Made by a program: the position numbers and the translations under genes. From a virus, in IMG/VR virus record IMGVR_UViG_3300046010_004066, positions 1 through 23,789 of that record: a DNA stretch of 23,789 bases; one strand, written 5' to 3'. The notes below the pieces were generated by a model. The model did no database searches, had not been told where the DNA came from, and worked only from the letters and a program-made list of their open reading frames with translations. This document shows positions 17,650 through 23,789 of the stretch, piece after piece (position 1 is the stretch's first letter; every line of letters starts with the position of its first letter).

Positions 17650-17657
17650 TTTATCAA
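17629..17657 (-). promoter_or_regulatory. Weak candidate promoter for PAAR and downstream wedge genes
   Basis: The minus strand reads TTGATA (17657-17652), a 17-bp spacer, then TATATA (17634-17629). This matches 5/6 and 4/6 of the sigma70 boxes and faces PAAR, gp25 and gp6. It shares its -10 region with the stronger opposing promoter. The region is very AT-rich, so a chance match is plausible. Confidence 0.22.
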
Positions 17658-17669
17658 TACATTTGTTAA

Positions 17670-20558
17670 TTAATCCTTTGCAAAGAACTTAAATAAACCT
17701 ACTTGAGTTCCTGGTTTACCAGATGATGTTACTGGAGTATTATTAATCATAGTAAATGCACGTTTCTGATTACCTTGGGTTGAATATGAAACATGAATCC
17801 AATTAGAAGCACCAGCATTTTGATATTCAAATATCAATTGATTATAAGGTAATATTTTTTCTAGTTTCATCACCAAAGTATACATTTCTGTAATAGATCG
17901 TTTTGGATGCAATTGGAAATCACATGCACGACCTTTGTTATGATCTGAACCATCACCCGAACCTGGAACATTACCAGGATTACGCAAACCGGAATTTATT
18001 TTCCAAGTGCCATTACTACTCATATCAGTACAGGGTCCTAATAGATCGTATATTGGTTCAAGGACATTTTCACATAATGCTGCCAAATTAGCAACCAATT
18101 CTTGTTTAGTGTACATGCGAGTAGGTGTTCCAGCTTTTTCACTTTTACCACCAGGCAGTGCCTGATCTCGTAGCACATTCTTATCCTTAATGAGCATTCC
18201 AAGAGTAAAGTGTTTGGATAGTTGGTAACTCATTGGGAAATCAGTTTTAGAATCAATTTCAGCTTTCTTATCAGAAGATAATCCTTTTGATGAATCCGAA
18301 CCACCTGACAATGCGGGTGCATCTTCTCTTGCCCCACTATCATTATTGATTGTATTAACTGAAGGTTGTCTATTTGACAATTCATCCTTTGCTTCTTCTG
18401 TATTATTTTGAGCAGCAATTGCTTTAGCACCTTTTACGCTAGAAGCATCTTCTTCAGTATCATATCTCATTTCTGATATTCTATCTGGCGATGGTAAATT
18501 ATCAATGATTGCACTGTTGGAGATTGCTATTGGAGGTGGTACCAATCTATTTCTAGTAGAACCAGCAGCTTGCAATGATGTTTTATTTTCAACTGGAGCA
18601 TCGGCATATTTTTTATCATATATGTCTGGTTTAGAACTACCTAACATCCCTTTAAGTGTATCTGATAAAGGCAAGTTATTAAGAATAGAATCTACTAATG
18701 AATCGTTTAATGTATTTGGATTATAGTTTCCAGCTGGATTCAGTGTTGTGTCTACCAAGACATGTTCTTCATCTCTGTCTTTAATTTCTTCACCTTTGAA
18801 ATCAACTGGTTTCTTTTTCTCTCCAAGTTTATCAAGTGCTTTTATTGCTGTTGGTGATTCGCTACCATTTAGACTAATTTTCTTACCCTTTCCAACAAGA
18901 TTGCCTGTAGCATTAAGTGTAAGTGTTTCACTAGTATCCGATTGTAATGTTTTAGATTTGATTTCAATTGCTTCTGCAATATCTAACTTGAATGATTTGG
19001 ATTTAATTTGGTAAGCACCATCTGTTTCTATTTTAATATCGCCTGAAAGTTTCATAAGAGTTTCAGCGGTAGATTGAGTATCTCCACCTTCCATACTGAT
19101 ATTCTTTTGAGTTTTCAATTTCAATGCATCATTGGATTCGAGAGACATTGTACCAACAGTACGAGTATTGAATGTCTTACCAACTTCAAGATTATAGTTA
19201 CCTTCAACAAGAACATTCATGTCACCACCGACAGCAATATTCAAGTCTTTAGCAACACCAATATTAGCATCATTATGAAGAATAATATCACTAGTACCAT
19301 TTACTTCAACGGTAGCATCTCCGCCACATAACAGATTGGTATTACCATTGATTGTAATATTACAACATCCATTAACAAATATGTTACCATTATGTTCTAC
19401 GATATAATACCCATCGCCAATAATATGATTGACTTGAGTACCATTAGCATCAATTTCAATGAATGTACCTTTCTTATGATACAAGTTTACTCGCTCACCA
19501 GCAGGACTATCATCAAATTCAAGAACATGACCACTTTCAGATTCAAACACTTTATTGTATGGATAGACAGAACTAAATCCTGCTCTAGGTTGTTCGTAAC
19601 TTCCTCCATTAGGAGTTGGTATTGATTTATGTCTAGTCTGGTCTTTATATTCTACATTTGTACCTTTAAGAATTCCACGAGCAAGACGATTGGTATCTGG
19701 CTCATTCATGTAATCCCTTAAAGGATACTTACCTTCTGGATCGGTAAAACCATTCTTATCAAAATTCTCTTCTCTTGATTCAGTGTACGCTTCTTTCTTA
19801 TGAGGAGGAGCAGTAGCAATTTCTTTAGGAGTCTTCTGAATAGTAGATGTAGCTGGATCTTTATCTGATGCCGGAGCAGGAGCAGGTTTACCACCTAAAA
19901 AGTATTCATTATATCTTCTCTTTAATGGCCATCTTTTATCATCACCGCCAACTGCACTTAATGCAATATCCATAAATCCAGGATTGTGTTGTACAGTTTT
20001 CCAATCCTTTAGTTTCCATTTCAAAAATGCTACAACATACTTTGCATTTGTAAGAATTGCCTCATCACTTTCACCTTCAAGTAATTCTGGATTTGCATAT
20101 AAATCTATTGTTGGATCATTTATCCTTTTTGACATTGCTTTATAAGCATCTGAAAAAGTCAGTTGGATATAACCTCGACCATAGTAATTACCTTCAGATG
20201 CTGGTTTATGTTTTCTAGTACCATACAACCAACCAAAATATTCTACAGCAGTATTTCCATTCTTCTTGCTAAATTTACTGTATTTTTCTGCATCTGCTTC
20301 AGATACATTACTAAACGTACCACTTAGTAGTTTTTGTTTACTATGTGGCCAGAATTCCCCAATACATTGCCAAGACGATTCACCGCCAGCAATAGCCAAC
20401 ATAGCACATTGAGCATATTTTGAAGTAAATCCTCCAGCAATCATTTGTTCTTTGATTGCCTTAATACCTTTCATAGCAATCTTGGCTTTGTGTCCAGTCA
20501 GTTTTGCTTCAGGTGGCGGAGTATCTGGTATAGGTGCATCTACTATTGGATCTGCCAT
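17670..20558 (-). CDS. Tail spike needle: GH19-like muramidase + gp5 beta-helix + M15 peptidase
   Basis: The 962-residue protein has three parts. Residues about 28-222 look like a GH19 chitinase/lysozyme domain: AIAGGESSW with the candidate catalytic Glu at 60, and YYGRGYIQLT at 125-134. Residues about 327-570 match the gp5 C-terminal spike. They open with FSSVYPYNKVFESESGHVLE and FDDSPAGERV, typical of T4-like gp5, then run into short VxG-type beta-helix repeats (IFVNG, ITING, VEVNG, LVEG). After a low-complexity linker (about 580-775), residues about 776-935 resemble zinc peptidase M15: SGLR at 856-859, SDHNKGRACDF with H873 and D880, and WIHVSY with H922. The protein would act in the periplasm on glycan strands and peptide crosslinks. 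It lacks the gp5 OB domain, which is the preceding gene. The M15 domain at the C-terminus, after the helix, is unusual. Confidence 0.9.
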   Translation of the reverse strand: MADPIVDAPIPDTPPPEAKLTGHKAKIAMKGIKAIKEQMIAGGFTSKYAQCAMLAIAGGESSWQCIGEFWPHSKQKLLSGTFSNVSEADAEKYSKFSKKNGNTAVEYFGWLYGTRKHKPASEGNYYGRGYIQLTFSDAYKAMSKRINDPTIDLYANPELLEGESDEAILTNAKYVVAFLKWKLKDWKTVQHNPGFMDIALSAVGGDDKRWPLKRRYNEYFLGGKPAPAPASDKDPATSTIQKTPKEIATAPPHKKEAYTESREENFDKNGFTDPEGKYPLRDYMNEPDTNRLARGILKGTNVEYKDQTRHKSIPTPNGGSYEQPRAGFSSVYPYNKVFESESGHVLEFDDSPAGERVNLYHKKGTFIEIDANGTQVNHIIGDGYYIVEHNGNIFVNGCCNITINGNTNLLCGGDATVEVNGTSDIILHNDANIGVAKDLNIAVGGDMNVLVEGNYNLEVGKTFNTRTVGTMSLESNDALKLKTQKNISMEGGDTQSTAETLMKLSGDIKIETDGAYQIKSKSFKLDIAEAIEIKSKTLQSDTSETLTLNATGNLVGKGKKISLNGSESPTAIKALDKLGEKKKPVDFKGEEIKDRDEEHVLVDTTLNPAGNYNPNTLNDSLVDSILNNLPLSDTLKGMLGSSKPDIYDKKYADAPVENKTSLQAAGSTRNRLVPPPIAISNSAIIDNLPSPDRISEMRYDTEEDASSVKGAKAIAAQNNTEEAKDELSNRQPSVNTINNDSGAREDAPALSGGSDSSKGLSSDKKAEIDSKTDFPMSYQLSKHFTLGMLIKDKNVLRDQALPGGKSEKAGTPTRMYTKQELVANLAALCENVLEPIYDLLGPCTDMSSNGTWKINSGLRNPGNVPGSGDGSDHNKGRACDFQLHPKRSITEMYTLVMKLEKILPYNQLIFEYQNAGASNWIHVSYSTQGNQKRAFTMINNTPVTSSGKPGTQVGLFKFFAKD

Positions 20559-20566
20559 AATGTATC

Positions 20567-21256
20567 CTAAAAATTAGTTTCGAAATAAGAAGAAATTGAA
20601 TCTATAGTATCAAATTCTTTCGGTAATGCAAATGGAGTATATTGTTCTACTGTATATTTTTCTTGATTCAGTAAAGTGACTTCATATAGATTGGTGTATT
20701 CGTTTATGAGTGCAGTGCCAATAATCGTACTATCTTCCATATTAACAATATTATAAGTAGTAACAGGACCATTAGATGTCTGAACTGTAACAGCTTTTAT
20801 TTGGTATTTGTCACCTCGTTTCTGTTCAGTACCCGAATCAGCATTGATTTCGTCAGCAATCTGAGATACTAAATCAGTAACGATATCTCCAGTAGAACTA
20901 ATAAGATCACCATCTTCGTCGGTCGATACAACACCATTAGTAACTTCAGCAATTAATGCAGCAGATTGAGTCATTGGAATACCACCAATAGTACCAAGCA
21001 TAATTGGTTGCTGTTGATATTCATCCAGGAATATAATAATAACCCAAGTACCTTGAACTACTCCAGTAGGTGACCAACCAATACCATTCATCGACGCACT
21101 AGTAATTGGTCCCATAGGATGAGCCCATGGTAAATCTTTTGTTGGCAACAATACCTTATCATGAGTATGCAATCCAACAATTCTTACTTGGCATCTGCCT
21201 AGCATAAGTGGATCTGCTCTCGATTCAACACATCCAGTATAAAAAACTTGGCTCAT
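20567..21256 (-). CDS. gp5 N-terminal OB-fold domain as a separate hub protein
   Basis: Residues 1-95 match the gp5 N-terminal OB domain of T4-like phages: FYTGCVESRADPLMLGRCQV, RIVGLHTHDK, LPTKDLPWAHPMGPITSASM, GIGWSPTGVVQGTWVIIIF and QQPIMLGTIGGIP. In T4 this domain forms a collar under the gp27 ring and is fused to lysozyme and beta-helix. Here the gene stops at residue 229. The tail (96-229) has an acidic stretch (VSTDEDGDLI), an Asp/Ser-rich helix and a beta segment (KYQIKAVTVQTSNGPVTTYN), with no lysozyme or helix. The stop codon overlaps the ribosome site of the spike gene, so the two products are probably co-translated and assemble together. This gene has the strongest ribosome site in the window (GGAGG). 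Confidence 0.9.
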   Translation of the reverse strand: MSQVFYTGCVESRADPLMLGRCQVRIVGLHTHDKVLLPTKDLPWAHPMGPITSASMNGIGWSPTGVVQGTWVIIIFLDEYQQQPIMLGTIGGIPMTQSAALIAEVTNGVVSTDEDGDLISSTGDIVTDLVSQIADEINADSGTEQKRGDKYQIKAVTVQTSNGPVTTYNIVNMEDSTIIGTALINEYTNLYEVTLLNQEKYTVEQYTPFALPKEFDTIDSISSYFETNF

Positions 21257-21260
21257 TTAG

Positions 21261-21265
21261 CCTCC
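21261..21265 (-). promoter_or_regulatory. Strong Shine-Dalgarno (GGAGG) of the OB-fold hub gene
   Basis: The minus strand reads ATTATGGAGGCTAAATG. GGAGG lies four bases before the ATG at 21256 and is a longer match to the anti-Shine-Dalgarno than the AGGA-type sites of the other genes. It would let this gene be translated well even though the upstream neighbour is a homing endonuclease. Confidence 0.7.
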
Positions 21266-21298
21266 ATAATAACATTAGTAGAATCTACAACTATCAAA

Positions 21299-22081
21299 CT
21301 AGTAATACATTTTAAACTCTGGATAGTATTTGGATAAATTAGGTTTATCATATGTCTTTTTAGTCTCAATTATAGATAAGAATTTGATTTTAAGAATTCC
21401 TTTAGTAGAAGCAGATTGTTTTGCTTTTGATTCTTCTGACCGAGGTCCATTAGAAATACCTTTCTTTGAAGCAGATATTTTATTTTTAGTTTCTTCTAAG
21501 TGAGGACTTCTTTTCTTACCAGTCATTGTAGCAGATCTTTTAGCATTAGATTCAATAGATTGTATTTTACCCATAAGAGCAACAGAAATTTTAGCACCAA
21601 ATCCTTCTGGTTTAGGAATACCTTTTAGTGCATTAGATATATTTACTTTGCGTTCTTCTGTACATGGACCAGTTTTCTTTCCTTTCTTTGCTTTAGATAC
21701 ATTTGGCTGTTTCTTTCCTTTCTTTACCATTGATATTTTTGCTTTAGTTTCTTCAGAAAGAGGTCCAAATGATCCGCCATCTAATCCATTTTCTAGTTTT
21801 AGATTTGCCCATTCTTTAGATTCTATTATATTATATTCAATAGAAAAATTAAGTGCAAATTCAGATATTGATGTATTGAAATATGGTTCCGATATCCATA
21901 AAGTTTCAATATATTCTTTGCCATATTTCTTTATATGTCTTTTCCAATATTTGCCGGATCCGTTATATTTGTACGGATCGACTTTTGAAGTTTTGCCAAA
22001 ATATTTCATTCCTGTAATAGAATGTTGTTTGATATAGAGATAAGTTGGTACGATTGGCTGATATATAGTTTGGCTGGTCAT
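21299..22081 (-). CDS. Free-standing GIY-YIG-like homing endonuclease with NUMOD3 repeats
   Basis: Residues 13-100 look like a divergent GIY-YIG nuclease domain as found in T4-like phage endonucleases. YLYIKQHSITGMKYFGKTSK carries the paired YLY and YFG elements, followed by DPYKYNGSGKYWKRHIKKYG and a candidate acidic residue in the SIEYNII segment (E82). Residues about 106-230 hold six or seven short repeats of the NUMOD3 type, for example GPLSEETKAKISMVKKGKK and GPRSEESKAKQSASTKGI, which are DNA-binding modules of homing enzymes. It is Lys-rich, unlike its neighbours. It lies between two conserved virion genes, 42 bp before the OB-fold gene, which is typical of a mobile gene that targets a conserved site nearby. 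Target and activity are unknown. The ATG has a weak GGAA-type ribosome site. Confidence 0.87.
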   Translation of the reverse strand: MTSQTIYQPIVPTYLYIKQHSITGMKYFGKTSKVDPYKYNGSGKYWKRHIKKYGKEYIETLWISEPYFNTSISEFALNFSIEYNIIESKEWANLKLENGLDGGSFGPLSEETKAKISMVKKGKKQPNVSKAKKGKKTGPCTEERKVNISNALKGIPKPEGFGAKISVALMGKIQSIESNAKRSATMTGKKRSPHLEETKNKISASKKGISNGPRSEESKAKQSASTKGILKIKFLSIIETKKTYDKPNLSKYYPEFKMYY

Positions 22082-22116
22082 GATAATTCCTATAATTGTC
22101 TTGAAGAATGATTAGT

Positions 22117-22147
22117 GCTACTGGATGCTTGTAACATCGCGAGTAGC
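22117..22147 (-). promoter_or_regulatory. Hairpin in the leader of the homing endonuclease transcript
   Basis: On the minus strand GCTACT (22147-22142) pairs with AGTAGC (22122-22117), and inside it GATG (22138-22135) pairs with CATC (22127-22124) around a 7-nt loop, with a small 3x1 internal loop. It lies between the late promoter box and the start codon, about 35 bases before the ATG. It has no U-run and does not cover the ribosome site, so it is more likely a leader structure than a terminator. Confidence 0.45.
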
Positions 22148-22162
22148 TTTTTGTACTATATG

Positions 22163-22170
22163 TATTTATA
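22163..22170 (-). promoter_or_regulatory. T4-type late promoter (exact TATAAATA)
   Basis: The minus strand reads CTTTTATAAATACATA, with an exact match to the T4 late promoter octamer recognised by the gp55 late sigma factor with gp33 and gp45. It sits in the largest non-coding gap of the window, 13 bp past the hub gene stop, and 81 bp before the homing endonuclease ATG. It would drive the homing gene and then the OB-fold and spike genes. Confidence 0.7.
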
Positions 22171-22182
22171 AAAGTTGGCATA

Positions 22183-23457
22183 TTATGTTGTCTGACACAT
22201 CGTCGAGTCTTTAATGAGCTCGAAAATGCACTTGTGAGATGTTCTATCAATAAAGTGCTTAATAGAAGAAATAATATAGTCACCAGAAAATACCAAGTCG
22301 TCAATATCTTTGTCTTCTTTATCGATAGGTTTTATTTGATTGAAGTATACGTTAATCTTTTGGCCAACAGTATAATCAGTTCTACCCAATACAGTAATTT
22401 CAATCTTAGCACTATCGGCCAAAGTCAACAATGATCTTCTCTTCTGGAATATCTTAGAATTCGTAATATCATTATTACCAGGAAGTACTCCATTAGCTTT
22501 GTGAATAGTAGCAATTGCTGCAGCAGGAGAATGTAGGATATTCTTGCTAATCAATGGATACTTGTTAAGCCTCTTGTCATCCTCATAATCTTTTAGGAAA
22601 TCGAACCCGGCATAATTGTAAGTCTTGGTTGTAATATCATGAGTAATCAAAGTAGAAGCAAATGCTCCATTAGTAATTCTATCTATGTAATCAAATGCTA
22701 CTGGAATATTGACATCAATAACCTGACTGAAATCCTTCTCAATATTTCTTATCGAACCATTAGAAGCAGGAATATAGTCTCTTGAATAATCATTACAGAT
22801 GAAGTTTCTTACTACCGGATAGGTATAAAGTTCTCCTAATGAAACAAAGTTCAGTCCATTTCGATTCTCAAAGAACAAGAATGTTGGTGAGTTGTGATTA
22901 CTAATAGCATGTTCAGCAAGATAATTTAGATTCTTGACGGGAGACCAATAATTAGAAACATAAGTTACTGCATTGATTGTTGGTTCTATATGGAATCTTT
23001 CTGGATCACTTATACTACATTCGGTAAGAATAGATGCTACAATATCACTAATATTACCAGTATATGCTTTACTCAATTTCAAGTTCAGATCCATGATGGC
23101 TTCAGATGAAATGAAATGAAGCATGTACCCAACTACACGATTACCAATCATTTCTCGATTAGACATTTTATAGATTTTACAGTTTAAATCAATGATACCT
23201 TTCTTATCAGTAAATCCTGGAGTCGATAGTTTTATCTTTATAGTTTCATCACCTACCAACGGAAAGAAGTTAACAAGATCGAGAGCATCCTTAACTACTA
23301 TAGTACCAGTAATAAATGGTGAAAATATATCTTCATATATGTTAAGTGAAACAACTTGGTTTCTTATATTCAACGAGTTGAGTTTTGATGATATAATCTC
23401 TATGAATTCGATATTAACATCGCCAGCATATTGTAAATCTGTAGTAATTTCTGACAT
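22183..23457 (-). CDS. gp27-like baseplate hub protein
   Basis: The 424-residue protein has the layout of gp27 / late-control gpD-type hub proteins. An N-terminal beta-barrel part shows LNIYEDIFSPFITGTIVVKD (38-57), FPLVGDETIKIKLSTPGF and VVGYMLHFISSEA. A central helical part has SDIVASILTEC and WSPVKNLNYLAEHAISNHNS (171-190), followed by PTFLFFENRNGLNFVSL. The C-terminal barrel has EITVLGRTDYTVGQKINVYF (353-372) and SGDYIISSIKHFIDRTSHKC (391-410). T4 gp27 has 391 residues; its trimer forms the pseudo-hexameric ring that carries gp5 and ends the tail tube. The next virion gene encodes the gp5 OB domain that would bind it, which fits. Its ATG overlaps the stop of gp53 (TAATG). The family call is from pattern and context. 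Confidence 0.75.
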   Translation of the reverse strand: MSEITTDLQYAGDVNIEFIEIISSKLNSLNIRNQVVSLNIYEDIFSPFITGTIVVKDALDLVNFFPLVGDETIKIKLSTPGFTDKKGIIDLNCKIYKMSNREMIGNRVVGYMLHFISSEAIMDLNLKLSKAYTGNISDIVASILTECSISDPERFHIEPTINAVTYVSNYWSPVKNLNYLAEHAISNHNSPTFLFFENRNGLNFVSLGELYTYPVVRNFICNDYSRDYIPASNGSIRNIEKDFSQVIDVNIPVAFDYIDRITNGAFASTLITHDITTKTYNYAGFDFLKDYEDDKRLNKYPLISKNILHSPAAAIATIHKANGVLPGNNDITNSKIFQKRRSLLTLADSAKIEITVLGRTDYTVGQKINVYFNQIKPIDKEDKDIDDLVFSGDYIISSIKHFIDRTSHKCIFELIKDSTMCQTT

Positions 23458-23789
23458 TATAATTTACTCAATTCTGCTGCCACTTGTTCAATTATTGTAG
23501 GAGAAATTATCTTGATTACCCTTTTACTTTCGTTTACTGAGTACTCGTAGTCTGAATTAGATACCGCAACAACATATGGATTAGGTTCTTCGTTATTCCA
23601 GGCCATATTAGAATAAGTACTTCGACTTACTCCACCTGGGTCCTGAGATACTATAAATATCTGACCATCTATAGTGGCTTGATAGTGATGAACATCATAC
23701 ACGTGATCCTCTCCATACTTGTCTGATATCATTTTAGGCATTGATCTTTCTGCTAGTGGAAAATCATTCAAGTAGTCATACATATCTTC
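23457..23789 (-). CDS. gp53: gp53 baseplate wedge protein, C-terminal part (runs off right edge)
   Basis: The frame is open to the window edge: the codons before the visible Met at 23783 are GAA and GAT, without a stop, so the true start very likely lies outside. About 110 residues are visible, against 196 in T4 gp53. The pattern HVYDVHHYQATIDGQIFIVS, then NPYVVAVSNSDYEYSVNESK and RVIKIISPTIIEQVAAELSK, parallels the C-terminal half of T4 gp53 (YHVNENGEKFYNLISYDDNP ... YEAAVLENEKLRQIKIIAKS). Gp53 clamps neighbouring wedges around the hub. Its stop overlaps the hub start by one base, so translation is probably coupled. Confidence 0.78.
   Translation of the reverse strand, partial: EDMYDYLNDFPLAERSMPKMISDKYGEDHVYDVHHYQATIDGQIFIVSQDPGGVSRSTYSNMAWNNEEPNPYVVAVSNSDYEYSVNESKRVIKIISPTIIEQVAAELSKL

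Noticed and set aside
18230-18430. Minus-strand open frame of 66 codons inside the spike gene
   Set aside because: It is an alternative frame over the low-complexity linker; the main frame is intact through this region.
21963-22304. Minus-strand open frame of 113 codons across the homing gene start and hub gene end
   Set aside because: It overlaps two well-supported genes in another frame, has no family likeness and its apparent hydrophobic start falls inside the hub coding sequence.

Overview
The window is a late, structural region of an AT-rich tailed phage with a contractile tail, from the wider T4 superfamily. It resembles the marine/freshwater branch (cyanophage-, pelagiphage- or phiM12-like) more than T4 itself. 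The evidence is a nearly complete T4-type baseplate set (gp53, gp27-like hub, gp5 pieces, PAAR tip, gp25, gp6, a gp7/gpI-like wedge protein, gp8), a DUF4815 protein typical of marine T4-like phages, and an exact T4-type late promoter box (TATAAATA). The host cannot be read from this sequence. No tRNA, rRNA, CRISPR array, integrase or host gene was seen.

All genes lie on the minus strand, so transcription runs from high to low coordinates. Packing is very tight: most gaps are under 45 bp and the two largest are 101 bp and 81 bp. No stretch over 300 bases lacks a gene. In transcription order: C-terminal part of gp53 (runs off the right edge); gp27-like hub; a leader with late promoter and hairpin; a free-standing GIY-YIG-like homing endonuclease with NUMOD3-type repeats; the gp5 OB-fold domain as its own gene; a 962-residue spike protein with a GH19-like muramidase, a gp5 beta-helix and an M15 peptidase domain; an 81-bp gap with a palindrome and consensus-like promoters; PAAR spike tip; enlarged gp25; gp6; a gp7/gpI-like wedge protein; a small conserved virion protein; gp8 with a large repeat insertion; DUF4815 protein; a 1987-residue protein with about 14 Calx-beta-like units; and a partial fibre-like gene that runs off the left edge (positions 1-1504).

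Functionally, the right half builds the central hub and membrane-piercing, wall-degrading spike (hub, OB collar, lysozyme/peptidase needle, PAAR tip). The middle builds the wedges (gp53, gp25, gp6, gp7-like, gp8). The left third encodes peripheral baseplate and adhesion proteins (DUF4815, the giant beta-repeat protein and its partial neighbour). The order spike-tip, gp25, gp6, gp7-like also matches the V-W-J-I baseplate operon order of P2-like phages.

The points most worth a second look are: the gp5 function split over two genes, with two different wall-cleaving domains on one spike; nine nearly identical, mosaic 336-348-bp repeats in the giant tail gene; the homing endonuclease between hub and spike genes with a structured late leader; and a perfect sigma70-type promoter pointing antisense inside a palindrome.
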